DNA from: Xanthomonas sacchari
GTDB taxonomy: Bacteria; Pseudomonadota; Gammaproteobacteria; Xanthomonadales; Xanthomonadaceae
Assembly: GCF_024266585.1 (NCBI RefSeq)
Contig: NZ_CP100647.1
Coordinates: forward strand, 1,469,001 to 1,533,000
DNA: 64,000 nucleotides
Direction: 5' to 3'
This document shows, piece by piece, positions 45,957 through 54,301 of the stretch. Each line of letters opens with the position of its first letter. Position 1 is the stretch's first letter. Both the position numbers and the translations under genes were made by a program. Under the pieces are notes generated by a model. That model saw nothing but the letters and a program-made list of their open reading frames with translations. It made no database searches and was not told the DNA's origin.

Positions 45957-47414
45957 ATGCAGATCCCCGCAACCTGGCAGGCCGGTATCCAGCGCAACGC
46001 CGAGCTGCTGCGCGGCTATGCGCAACTGCTGCAGGACTTCGCGCCGCCGCCGCCAGCGCCAGCGCCGCAGGAAGGCGGGGTGATCGCCCCGCTGGTGGCG
46101 GCCACGCGCGCCGACGGCAGCGCCGCCGGGCGGCACGCGCAGCAGGCGCTGGCGCAGATCGAACGCGGCAATCGGCAGCTGTGCGCGGTGACGCGGCCGC
46201 TGCCGGCGCGGGCCGAGGCCGATGCGGCGCGCGTGCAGGCGGCGCTGGCCGGCGGCGGCGACGGCGGTGCGCTGGCCGGGGTGCCATTCGTGGTCAAGGA
46301 CCTGTTCGATGTCGCCGGCCTGGCGACCACCGCCGGCGCCGCGCTGCGCGCCGACGCGGCGCCGGCCACGCGCGATGCGGCGGTGGTGCGGCACCTGGCC
46401 GAGGCCGGCGCGGTGCTGGTCGGCACCGCCAACATGGACGAGTTCGCCTACGGCTTCGCCACGGTCAACGCGCACTACGGCACCACCGCCAATCCGCACG
46501 ATCCGCAGCGCCTGGCCGGCGGGTCCTCCGGCGGCTCGGCGGCGGCAGTGGCGGCGCGCTGGGTGCCGTTCGCGCTGGGCTCGGACACCAACGGTTCGAT
46601 CCGCGTGCCGGCGGCGCTGTGCGGCGTCTATGGGCTGCGTCCGAGCCACGGCAGCCTGGCGGTGGACGGCGTGTTCCCGTTCGTCGAGGCCTTCGACGTG
46701 GTCGGGCCGTTCGCGACCACGGTCGCCGACCTGCGCGTGGTGTACGACGCCATGCGCGGGCAGCCGCTGCCGTCGCTGGACGCCGCCGGCTTGCGCGTGG
46801 CGCGCCTGGACGGCTGGTTCCGGCGCAATCTCGATCCGGAACTGGACGCCGGCCTGGCCGCGCTGCACGCCGCGCTGGGCGGCAACGCCTGGCGCGAACT
46901 GCCACAGGCCGAACGCGCCCGCGCGGCCGCGTTCGTGATGACCGCGGCCGAGGGCGGCTATCGCCATCGCCAGGCGCTGGCCACGCACGGCGACCGCTTC
47001 GATCCGGCGACGCGCGATCGCCTGCTTGCCGGCCTGCAACTGCCCGCCGCGGCCATCGCCGACGCGCAGCGCTTCGGCGCGTGGTTCGCCGAGGCGATGC
47101 AGCGCCTGTGGGACGAGGTCGATGTGCTGCTGGCGCCGGCCACGCCGTGCGCGGCGCCGCGCATCGACCAGGAGACGATCCAACTCGACGGGGCGGCGGT
47201 GTCGGCGCGCGCCAATCTCGGCGTGTTCACCCAGCCGCTGGGCCTGGCGCGCTGCCCGGTGCTGGCCGCGCCGCTGTACCGTCCTGGGCAGTTGCCGCTG
47301 GGCGTGCAACTGATCGCCGCGCCGGGACGCGAGGACCGCCTGTTCGCGCTCGCCGCGCAGCTGGAACGCGCCGGCCTGATCGGCTCGACCCCGCCGTCGC
47401 GGGAGCCGCGCTGA
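45957..47414 (+). CDS. hpxY: AtzE/HpxY-type amidase with N-terminal AtzG/HpxX-like segment
   Basis: A 485-residue amidase-signature hydrolase. The Ser-cisSer-Lys triad is Lys114 (VPFVVKDLFD), Ser190 (AGGSSGGS) and Ser214 (GSDTNGSIR). It is closest in pattern to AtzE and HpxY, which act in cyanuric-acid and oxalurate breakdown. Residues 1-40 (IPATWQAGIQRNAELLRGYA, then QLLQDFAPPPPAP) resemble the C-terminal half of the small AtzG/HpxX partner, normally a separate protein; here they appear fused and shortened. It precedes the HpxW-type gene with a 1-base stop/start overlap (TGATG). In this locus it probably hydrolyses an oxalurate-derived amide. The substrate is inferred. Confidence 0.85.
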   Translation: MQIPATWQAGIQRNAELLRGYAQLLQDFAPPPPAPAPQEGGVIAPLVAATRADGSAAGRHAQQALAQIERGNRQLCAVTRPLPARAEADAARVQAALAGGGDGGALAGVPFVVKDLFDVAGLATTAGAALRADAAPATRDAAVVRHLAEAGAVLVGTANMDEFAYGFATVNAHYGTTANPHDPQRLAGGSSGGSAAAVAARWVPFALGSDTNGSIRVPAALCGVYGLRPSHGSLAVDGVFPFVEAFDVVGPFATTVADLRVVYDAMRGQPLPSLDAAGLRVARLDGWFRRNLDPELDAGLAALHAALGGNAWRELPQAERARAAAFVMTAAEGGYRHRQALATHGDRFDPATRDRLLAGLQLPAAAIADAQRFGAWFAEAMQRLWDEVDVLLAPATPCAAPRIDQETIQLDGAAVSARANLGVFTQPLGLARCPVLAAPLYRPGQLPLGVQLIAAPGREDRLFALAAQLERAGLIGSTPPSREPR

Positions 47415-48994
47415 TGCTGCACACCTTGCGTTCGCGGCGCGGCATGGTGGTCGCCCCGCATCATCTCGCCGCGCAGGCCGGGCGCGACGTGCTGCGCGAC
47501 GGCGGCACCGCGGTGGAGGCGGCGGTGGCGACCGCGGCCTGCCTGGCGGTGGTCTATCCGCACATGACCGGGATCGGTGGCGACGGCTTCTGGCTGATCG
47601 CCGAACCCGACGGCCGCGTGCATGCGATCGACGCCTGCGGCCGCGCCGCGCAGGGCGCCACGCTGCAGCACTACGCCGGGCAGGCGGCGATTCCCTGGCG
47701 CGGGCCGGGCGCGGCCAACACCGTCGCCGGCACCGTGTCCGGCTGGGCGCTGGCCTTGCGCCAGAGCGGGGCGCGGCTGTCGCTGGCGCGCCTGCTCGAC
47801 GACGCCATCCAGCATGCCGCGGCCGGCGTGCCGGTCACCCTCGGCGGCAGCGTCATCGCCGCGGCCAAGGGCGCCGAACTGCGCGCCCAGCCCGGCGCCT
47901 ACGCGGCGATCTTCGAACCCGCCGGGCGGCCGCTGCGCGAGGGCGAACTGCTGCGCCAGCCGCAACTGGCCGCCACCCTGCAGCGCCTGGCCGCGGCCGG
48001 CCTGGACGATTTCTACCGCGGCGCGCTGGCCGCCGACCTCGCCGCCGACCTGCAGGCGCTGGGCAGCCCGCTGCGCGCCGGCGATCTGGCCGCGCACCAG
48101 GCCGAGGCCAGCGTGCCGCTGTCGGTGGCGATCGCCGGCGCGCGCCTGTACAACCATGCGCCGCCGACCCAGGGCCTGGCCTCGCTGCTGATCCTGGCGC
48201 TGTTCGACCGCCTGGCCGCGGACCAGGCCGATGGCTACGCGCACCTGCACGGCCTGGTCGAAGCGACCAAGCAAGCGTTCCTGGTCCGCGATGCGCATGT
48301 CGGCGACCCGGCCTGGATGACCCTGGACGCGCAGGCGCTGCTCGACGACGCCGGCGCGCTCGACGCGATGGCCGCCCGCATCGATCCGGCGCGCGCGCTG
48401 CCGTGGCCGCAGCCGTCGCAGGCCGGCGACACCGTCTGGTTCGGCGCGATCGACGGCGCCGGCCGTGCGGTCAGCTGCATCCAGTCCACTTATTTCGAAT
48501 TCGGCTCCGGACTGGTGCTGCCGCGCAGCGGCATCGTCTGGCAGAACCGCGGCTGCAGTTTCCGTCTGGCCGCCGACGGCTGGAACGCGCTGGCGCCCGG
48601 GCGCAAGCCCTTCCATACGCTCAATCCGGCGCTGGCGCGCTTCGACGACGGCCGGCTGATGGCCTACGGCACCATGGGCGGCGAGGGCCAGCCGCAGACC
48701 CAGGCGGCGCTGTTCAGCCGCTACGCCCGGTTCGGCGTGCCGCTGCAGCAGGCGGTGAGCGCGCCGCGCTGGTTGCTCGGCCGCACCTGGGGCGAGGACA
48801 GCACCACGCTGAAGCTGGAGGACCGCTTCGACCCTGCCGTGGTGCAGGCCCTGCGCGCGGCCGGGCACGTGGTCGAACTGCTGCCGCCGTTCACCGCGGT
48901 GATGGGCCACGCCGGCGCGCTGGTGCGCGAGGCCGACGGCACCTTGAGCGGTGCCAGCGACCCGCGCAGCGATGGGGCGGTGGCGGGGTGGTAG
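47414..48994 (+). CDS. hpxW: Oxamate amidohydrolase, gamma-glutamyltransferase fold
   Basis: A 526-residue Ntn-hydrolase of the gamma-glutamyltransferase superfamily. MVVAPHHLAAQAGRDVLRDG, GGTAVEAAVATAACLAVVYP and MTGIGGDGFWLI are the family N-terminus. The predicted nucleophile and self-cleavage point is Thr340 in QAGDTVWFG. GTMGGEGQPQTQAALF follows. There is no export signal, unlike periplasmic GGT. HpxW of Klebsiella converts oxamate to oxalate and ammonia. Position beside the HpxY-type amidase and an HpxZ-like gene in a purine cluster strongly favours that role over glutathione metabolism. Confidence 0.85.
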   Translation: MLHTLRSRRGMVVAPHHLAAQAGRDVLRDGGTAVEAAVATAACLAVVYPHMTGIGGDGFWLIAEPDGRVHAIDACGRAAQGATLQHYAGQAAIPWRGPGAANTVAGTVSGWALALRQSGARLSLARLLDDAIQHAAAGVPVTLGGSVIAAAKGAELRAQPGAYAAIFEPAGRPLREGELLRQPQLAATLQRLAAAGLDDFYRGALAADLAADLQALGSPLRAGDLAAHQAEASVPLSVAIAGARLYNHAPPTQGLASLLILALFDRLAADQADGYAHLHGLVEATKQAFLVRDAHVGDPAWMTLDAQALLDDAGALDAMAARIDPARALPWPQPSQAGDTVWFGAIDGAGRAVSCIQSTYFEFGSGLVLPRSGIVWQNRGCSFRLAADGWNALAPGRKPFHTLNPALARFDDGRLMAYGTMGGEGQPQTQAALFSRYARFGVPLQQAVSAPRWLLGRTWGEDSTTLKLEDRFDPAVVQALRAAGHVVELLPPFTAVMGHAGALVREADGTLSGASDPRSDGAVAGW

Positions 48995-49401
48995 GCGCGT
49001 TGCCTGCGGACTGCGCCGGCGGGCAGCACGGCCGCGACGCCCTGGTGCGCGCCAGGGCGCTGGTGGCGGCGGCGATGACCGATCCGCAGGGCGGGGCCGC
49101 GCCCCTGGCGCAGGCCGAGGCGCTGCTGCTGGCCGCGTTGGCGGCGGCACCGGACGACCCCGCGCTGCTCACCGGCCTGGGCGCGGTGCGGTGCGACCTG
49201 GGGCAGTACGACGCGGCCGTCGAGGTCCTGCAGCGTGCCTTGCGGCTGCGCTCGGACGACCGCCACACCTACTTCAATCTCGGCGTCGCGCTGCTCAACA
49301 GCGGCGCAGGCGAGCAGGCGATGCAGCGGTTCCGGCAAGCGGCCACGCGGGCGGGATCGGCGGCGACCTGGGAAGCCTATTTCGATGCCCATGCGCACTG
49401 A
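48988..49401 (+). CDS. Small TPR-repeat protein
   Basis: A 137-residue protein, mostly helical. The segments DDPALLTGLGAVRCDLGQYD / AAVEVLQRALRLRSDD and RHTYFNLGVALLNSGAGEQA / MQRFRQAATRAG are two tetratricopeptide repeats, preceded by an Ala-rich helix. GTG 48988 overlaps the hpxW stop by 7 bases, so it is probably the real start; ATG 49075 would leave only the repeats. It has no signal peptide. Likely a cytosolic adaptor; its role in the purine locus is unknown. Confidence 0.65.
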   Translation: MVGALPADCAGGQHGRDALVRARALVAAAMTDPQGGAAPLAQAEALLLAALAAAPDDPALLTGLGAVRCDLGQYDAAVEVLQRALRLRSDDRHTYFNLGVALLNSGAGEQAMQRFRQAATRAGSAATWEAYFDAHAH

Positions 49402-49543
49402 CGCGCGCCGCGCGCCAGGCCATCCGCGCCTGCGTCGCGGCACCGCGCACGCCACGCCGGCGGCAGCGCTTCCGTACCATGGCCCTGGCGCGACGCCGCC
49501 GCGTCCGCGCCGCGTGTTGGGCACCTAGGACCTTCGAGCCGCC

Positions 49544-50458
49544 ATGCTGACCTTCTCCCGCTTCACCCGCTATTTCATGGAAGTGGCGCATTGGCGCAGC
49601 ATCCGCCGCGCCTCCGAAGCGCTGCACGTGTCGGCGTCGGCGATCGACCGGCAGATCCTCAAGGCCGAGCAGGAACTGGGCGTGCAGCTGTTCGAGCGCT
49701 TGCCGGGCGGCCTGCGCCTGACCAGCGCCGGCGAACTGCTGCTGGTGGACATGCGGCGCTGGGAGAAGGGCTACCAGCGCACGCTGGAACTGTTCGACGA
49801 ACTGAAGGGGCTGCGCCGCGGCCACGTCGAGATCGCGATGATCGATGCGTTGAGCGAGGGCATCGTGGTCGATGCGCTGGCGCACCTGATCGACGAGCAC
49901 CCGGGCCTGACCTTCAGCCTGCAGACCGAGGACAACCAGAAGGTGGCCGACAAGGTGGTCGCGGCGGAGGTGGATGTCGGCCTGCTGCTGGACCCGGTCA
50001 GCGGCATCGACCTGGAGGTGGTCGCCTTCGCCGAGATCCCGCTGGGCCTGTGCATGCCGGTCGGGCATCCGCTCAGCGGCAGGGCCAGCCTGCAGTTGAA
50101 CGACCTGCTCGGCGAGCATCGCCTGCTGCTGCCGGCGGCGCCGCTGATCGTCAACGAACACGCCAAGGCGGTGTACCAGCGCCAGCACATCGACACGCGC
50201 CGCTGCATCCGCTGCAACGACGTGCGCACGCTGCGCGCGCTGGTGCGCCAGGGCGTCGGCGTGGGCCTGCTGTCGCAACTGGACGTGCTCGCCGACCTGG
50301 CCGAGGGGCGGCTGGCGTTCGTGCCCTTGCGCGAAGGCCTGGCCAGGCCGATGACGCTGGCGCTGTGCGTGGCGCCGCAGCGGCAACTGTCCCGGGCCGC
50401 GCAGACCATGCTCAAGGCGCTGGCGCCGCGCGTGGAAGCGATCCTGGAGCCGCGCTAG
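49544..50458 (+). CDS. LysR-type regulator of the purine locus
   Basis: A 304-residue LysR regulator. The winged helix-turn-helix is at residues 1-62 (RRASEALHVSASAIDRQILK, AEQELGVQLFERLPGGLRLT). A linker helix and a two-lobed effector domain follow (VEIAMIDALSEGIVVDALAH, EVDVGLLLDPVSGIDLEVVA, VRQGVGVGLLSQLDVLADLA). It lies between the hpxY-hpxW genes and the allantoate amidohydrolase operon, in the same direction as both. A T-N11-A palindrome 182 bases after its stop, upstream of the operon promoter, is its likely binding site. A purine breakdown product is the expected inducer. Confidence 0.92.
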   Translation: MLTFSRFTRYFMEVAHWRSIRRASEALHVSASAIDRQILKAEQELGVQLFERLPGGLRLTSAGELLLVDMRRWEKGYQRTLELFDELKGLRRGHVEIAMIDALSEGIVVDALAHLIDEHPGLTFSLQTEDNQKVADKVVAAEVDVGLLLDPVSGIDLEVVAFAEIPLGLCMPVGHPLSGRASLQLNDLLGEHRLLLPAAPLIVNEHAKAVYQRQHIDTRRCIRCNDVRTLRALVRQGVGVGLLSQLDVLADLAEGRLAFVPLREGLARPMTLALCVAPQRQLSRAAQTMLKALAPRVEAILEPR

Positions 50459-50639
50459 CGGCGGGCCGGCCGGTCGCGCGGCTTACCGCGAGGCCGTGTT
50501 CGTCGCCCTTTCTGGATGCGGCCGACGCCGACCGCCGTCGCCCCTGTCGAGATGCCGTGCCCGGTCCAGCCTCCGACCGGGCGTCGCGTGTCGGCGCGCG
50601 CGGCGTCGCGTACGAAATGGGACGTGTGCGGGGATCGCG

Positions 50640-50654
50640 TTGCATTTTTTGCAA
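50640..50654. promoter_or_regulatory. Palindromic LysR-type binding site
   Basis: TTGCATTTTTTGCAA has perfect TTGCA/TGCAA arms around five T, and its core TGCA-N5-TGCA satisfies the LysR T-N11-A rule. Its centre lies about 65 bases upstream of the start of transcription predicted from the promoter at 50677-50706. That is the usual activation distance for LysR proteins. Confidence 0.65.
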
Positions 50655-50676
50655 TGGCTTCCCGCGAAAACGGTGT

Positions 50677-50706
50677 TTGCGGTGCATCGGAGCGGGTTCG
50701 TATAGT
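50677..50706 (+). promoter_or_regulatory. Promoter of the purine degradation operon
   Basis: TTGCGG (50677-50682), an 18-base spacer and TATAGT (50701-50706) make a moderate sigma-70 promoter. It lies in the 450-base gap 50459-50908 before the allantoate amidohydrolase gene, leaving a leader of about 195 bases. The weak -35 fits an activator-dependent promoter. Apart from the palindrome, this promoter and the small frame at 50848-50895, the gap holds nothing I recognise. Confidence 0.6.
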
Positions 50707-50847
50707 GCGGTGAACCCCGGTCGAGGCCTGGATTCCTCTGTCAAGCGATTGATTTGGAAGAAGTTCCAGGCGTTCGCGCGGCATCCCAAGCCGCGCCCGT
50801 CCGACCGGCCCCATTGCCTTGCCGTTTGTCCCGAAGCGAGACCCGCC

Positions 50848-50895
50848 ATGCGCCACCCCCATCCCCATCGCGCCCGCCCGGGCCGCCGCGGCTGA
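50848..50895 (+). CDS. Possible leader peptide upstream of the purine operon
   Basis: A 15-codon frame, MRHPHPHRARPGRRG then TGA, ends 13 bases before the first structural gene. It is rich in His, Arg and Pro and sits within the predicted leader transcript. It could be a translated leader that affects initiation downstream, but a frame this short in GC-rich DNA can easily arise by chance. Confidence 0.25.
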   Translation: MRHPHPHRARPGRRG

Positions 50896-50908
50896 GCCGG
50901 CAGCGGCC

Positions 50909-52165
50909 ATGCTGATGCCGGCCTCGACGCCAGGCCTGCGCGCGGTCGCGCGCTGCGACGCGCTCGGCGTGGCGCCCTACAGCGACACCGCCGACGGCCT
51001 GTTCCGCGGCTGGCTCAGCCCGGCGCATCGCGCCACCGTGGCGGCGGTGGCGGCGTGGATGGGCGAGGCCGGCCTGCATCCCCGCATCGACCCGGCCGGC
51101 AACCTGCTCGGCCGCTACGAAGGCGCCGTCGCGAACGCGCCGGCGCTGCTGATCGGCAGCCACCTGGACAGCGTGCGCGACGCCGGCCGCTACGACGGCC
51201 CGCTCGGGGTCATGCTCGGCATCGAATGCGTGGCCGCGCTGCATGCGCAGGGCCGGCGGCTGCCGTTCGCGATCGAGGTGATCGGCTTCGGCGACGAGGA
51301 GGGCTCGCGCTTCCCGGCGTCGATGCTGAGCAGCCGCGCGGTGGCCGGCACGCTGGATCCGGCGGCCTTGCAGGTGCACGACGGCGACGGCATCGCCCTG
51401 GCCGAGGCGCTGGCCGCCTGGGGCCTGGACATCGCGCTGCTGCCGCGTGCGGCGCGCGCGCCGCAGGAGGTGCTGGCCTACCTGGAAGCGCATATCGAAC
51501 AAGGGCCGGTGCTGGAGGCCGAGGGGCTGGCGTTGGGGGCGGTCAGCGGCATCGCCGCGCAGCGGCGCTACCGCGCGCTGCTGCGCGGCCGCGCCGGCCA
51601 TGCCGGCACCACGCGCATGGACCTGCGCGCCGATGCGCTGGCCGCCGCCGCCGAGTGCGTGCTGGCGGTGGAGCAGGTGGCGCGTAGCGGCCCGGCGGAC
51701 CTGGTGGCCACGGTCGGGCGCCTGCAGGTGGCGCCGGGCGCGGTCAACGTGGTGCCGGGGCGGGTCGAGTTCTCGATCGACGTGCGCGCCGGCACCGACG
51801 CCGTGCGCGATGCCGCGGCCGCCGCGATCGCGCAGCGCCTGCACGCGATCGCCGCCGCGCGCGGCGTGCAGTTGGACCTGCAGTGCGTGCAGGACCTGCC
51901 GGCCAGTCCCTGCGCTCCGCGCCTGGTCGCGGCGCTGGAAACGGCGATCGCCGCGCAGGGCATCGCGCCGCGGCGGCTGGTGTCCGGTGCCGGCCACGAC
52001 GCGATGGTGATGGCCGCGCTGTGCCCGACCGCGATGCTGTTCCTGCGCTGCGCCGGCGGCGTCAGCCACCACCCCGCCGAACGGGTGGATCCCGCCGATG
52101 CCGACCTGGCGGTGGCGGCGATGCTGCATTTCCTCGATTCCCTGGGAGACACCCTTGTCCGTTGA
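50909..52165 (+). CDS. allC: Allantoate amidohydrolase
   Basis: A 418-residue M20-family amidohydrolase of the allantoate/ureidoglycolate/N-carbamoyl type. Metal and active-site motifs are LIGSHLDSVRDAGRYDGPLG (His85, Asp96), GFGDEEGSRFP (Glu130/131), LEAHIEQGPVLE and a dimerisation segment RGRAGHAGTTRMDLRADA, then SGAGHDAMVMA and SHHPAERV. It turns allantoate into ureidoglycine with release of ammonia and CO2. ATG 50909 is used; a TTG at 50819 would add a low-complexity tail. It is the first gene of an operon in which every later gene overlaps or abuts its neighbour. Confidence 0.9.
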   Translation: MLMPASTPGLRAVARCDALGVAPYSDTADGLFRGWLSPAHRATVAAVAAWMGEAGLHPRIDPAGNLLGRYEGAVANAPALLIGSHLDSVRDAGRYDGPLGVMLGIECVAALHAQGRRLPFAIEVIGFGDEEGSRFPASMLSSRAVAGTLDPAALQVHDGDGIALAEALAAWGLDIALLPRAARAPQEVLAYLEAHIEQGPVLEAEGLALGAVSGIAAQRRYRALLRGRAGHAGTTRMDLRADALAAAAECVLAVEQVARSGPADLVATVGRLQVAPGAVNVVPGRVEFSIDVRAGTDAVRDAAAAAIAQRLHAIAAARGVQLDLQCVQDLPASPCAPRLVAALETAIAAQGIAPRRLVSGAGHDAMVMAALCPTAMLFLRCAGGVSHHPAERVDPADADLAVAAMLHFLDSLGDTLVR

Positions 52166-53414
52166 ACCGCTGCCCGCCGACCTGTTCGGCGAGATCGATC
52201 CGCCGCAACGCCTGCTGATGGGCCCGGGCCCGGTCAATGCGCATCCGCGCGTGCTGCGCGCGATGTCCGCGGACCTGCTCGGCCAGTTCGATCCGGAAAT
52301 GACCGGCTACATGAACCAGGTGATGGCGCTGTACCGGCCGCTGTTCGGCACCAAGAACCACTGGACCTTCCTGGTCGACGGCACCGCGCGCGCCGGCATC
52401 GAGGCGGCGCTGGTGTCGCTGGTGGCGCCGGGCGAGCGCGTGCTGGTGCTGAACTTCGGCCGCTTCGGCCTGCTGCTGGGCGAGATCCTCGGCCGCATCG
52501 GCGCGGTGGTGGAGACCGTGGAGGCGCCGTGGGGCGAGGTGGTGCCGATGGCGGCGGTAGCCGACGCGATCGAACGCTTCGCGCCGAAGCTGGTGGCCTG
52601 CGTGCATGGCGACACCTCGACCACGATGGCGCAGCCGCTGGACGGCCTCGGCGCGCTGTGCCGCGCCGCCGGCGCGCTGTCCTACGTCGATGCCACCGCG
52701 ACCATCGGCGGCATGCCGATCGCCAGCGACGCCTGGGGCGTGGACGTGGTCACCGGCGGCCTGCAGAAGTGCCTGGGCGGGCCGTCCGGCTCGGCGCCGA
52801 TCACCGTCTCCGCGCAGGCCGCCGAGGCGATCTTCGCGCGCCGCCACGTCGAGTGCGGCATCGTCCGCGACGACATCGCCAACGGCCGCGGCGTGCGCAT
52901 CGGCTCGAACTACTTCGACCTGGCGATGGTGATGGACTACTGGTCCGACAAGCGCCTGAACCACCACACCGAGGCCACCAGCATGCTGTACGCGGCGCGC
53001 GAATGCGCACGCGTGGCGCTGCAGGAAGGCCTGCCGGCGCGCTTCGCGCGGCACGCCGCGGCCGGCCGCGCGGTCGCCGCCGGCGTGCGCGCGCTGGGGC
53101 TGCAGGTGTTCGGCGACGACCGCTACCGCATGGCCAACGTCACCGGCGTGGTGATTCCGCCCGGCATCGACGGCGAGGCGGTGCGGCGGCGCCTGCGCGA
53201 GGATTTCGAGATCGAGATCGGCACCGCGTTCGGGCCGCTGCAGGGCAAGCTGTGGCGGATCGGCGCGATGGGCTACAACGCGATGAAGCACAAGGTGCTG
53301 ATCACCCTGGGTGCGCTGGAGGCGGTGCTGCGCGCCGAAGGCCACGCCTGCGCGGCGGGCGCGGCGGTGGAGGCGGCGCTGGCCGCCTGGCATGCCGACG
53401 GAGCGCGGCGATGA
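52155..53414 (+). CDS. Ureidoglycine-glyoxylate aminotransferase
   Basis: A 419-residue class V PLP aminotransferase. PQRLLMGPGPVNAHPRVLRA is the substrate loop of the alanine/serine-glyoxylate aminotransferase family. VDGTARAGIEAALVSL, SYVDATATIGGMPIASDAWG and TGGLQKCLGGPSG (PLP lysine Lys205) follow. Next to allantoate amidohydrolase this is most likely the PucG/HpxJ type, which passes the amino group of ureidoglycine to glyoxylate and yields oxalurate and glycine. The start is TTG 52155, preceded by GGGAG and overlapping allC by 11 bases; no ATG fits before the conserved N-terminus. Confidence 0.88.
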   Translation: MSVEPLPADLFGEIDPPQRLLMGPGPVNAHPRVLRAMSADLLGQFDPEMTGYMNQVMALYRPLFGTKNHWTFLVDGTARAGIEAALVSLVAPGERVLVLNFGRFGLLLGEILGRIGAVVETVEAPWGEVVPMAAVADAIERFAPKLVACVHGDTSTTMAQPLDGLGALCRAAGALSYVDATATIGGMPIASDAWGVDVVTGGLQKCLGGPSGSAPITVSAQAAEAIFARRHVECGIVRDDIANGRGVRIGSNYFDLAMVMDYWSDKRLNHHTEATSMLYAARECARVALQEGLPARFARHAAAGRAVAAGVRALGLQVFGDDRYRMANVTGVVIPPGIDGEAVRRRLREDFEIEIGTAFGPLQGKLWRIGAMGYNAMKHKVLITLGALEAVLRAEGHACAAGAAVEAALAAWHADGARR

Positions 53415-54301
53415 GCGCGGCGCGCGACCTGGTCGGCTATGGCGCGCAGCCGCCGGATCCGCAGTGGCCGGGCGGCGCGCGGGTGGCGCTGCAGTTCGTA
53501 CTCAACTACGAGGAAGGCGCCGAGAACAGCGTGCTCAACGGCGATGCCGGCTCGGAGGCATTCCTGTCGGAGATGGTCGGCGCGCACAGCCATGCCGGTG
53601 CGCGCGCGATGGCGATGGAGAGCCTGTACGAATACGGCAGCCGCGCCGGTTTCTGGCGGCTGCAGCGGCTGTTCGCCGCGCGCGGCGTGCCGGTCACGGT
53701 GTTCGGCGTGGCGCAGGCGCTGGCGGCCAATCCCGCGGCGGTGCAGGCGATGCGCGACGCCGACTGGGAGATTGCCAGCCACGGCCTGCGCTGGATCGAC
53801 TACCAGCAGGTGCCGGAGGCGACCGAGCGTGCGCACATCGCCGCGGCGATCGCCTTGCACACGCAAGTGGCCGGTGCGCGTCCGCTGGGCTGGTACCAGG
53901 GGCGCACCAGTCCCAACACCGCACGGCTGGTGGCCGAGGAGGGCGGTTTCGTCTACGACGCCGACAGCTATGCCGACGACCTGCCGTACTACGACCGCCG
54001 CCACGGCCGCGCGCAGCTGGTGGTGCCGTACACGCTGGACGCCAACGACATGAAGTTCGTCGCCTATAACGGCTTCGCCGACGGCGAACCGTTCTTCCGC
54101 TACCTGCGCGATAGCTTCGAGCAGTTACGCGCCGAGGGTGGGCGGATGATGTCGGTGGGCCTGCATGGGCGCATCGCCGGGCGCCCGGCGCGCGCCCTGG
54201 CGCTGGCCCGCTTCGTCGACCACGTCCTGGCCAGCGGCCAGGCCTGGATCGCGCGGCGCATCGACATCGCCCGCCACTGGCAGCGGGTGCACCCGGCATG
54301 A
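53411..54301 (+). CDS. puuE: Allantoinase PuuE
   Basis: A 296-residue polysaccharide-deacetylase-fold protein of the cofactor-independent allantoinase (PuuE) family. RVALQFVLNYEEGAENSVLN, LSEMVGAHSHAGARAMAMES, YEYGSRAGFWRLQRLF, EIASHGLRWIDYQ, GWYQGRTSPNTARLV and YDADSYADDLPYY are the PuuE signature regions. It opens the hydantoin ring of allantoin to give allantoate. The start overlaps the aminotransferase stop (ATGA). Confidence 0.93.
   Translation: MSAARDLVGYGAQPPDPQWPGGARVALQFVLNYEEGAENSVLNGDAGSEAFLSEMVGAHSHAGARAMAMESLYEYGSRAGFWRLQRLFAARGVPVTVFGVAQALAANPAAVQAMRDADWEIASHGLRWIDYQQVPEATERAHIAAAIALHTQVAGARPLGWYQGRTSPNTARLVAEEGGFVYDADSYADDLPYYDRRHGRAQLVVPYTLDANDMKFVAYNGFADGEPFFRYLRDSFEQLRAEGGRMMSVGLHGRIAGRPARALALARFVDHVLASGQAWIARRIDIARHWQRVHPA

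Noticed and set aside
44556-47309. A 917-codon minus-strand frame opposite the nucleoside hydrolase and amidase genes
   Set aside because: Antisense to two conserved genes; composition typical of a reverse shadow.
47414-48994. Periplasmic gamma-glutamyltranspeptidase (glutathione breakdown)
   Set aside because: There is no export signal, and the neighbours are HpxY- and HpxZ-type genes in a purine cluster, so oxamate amidohydrolase fits better.
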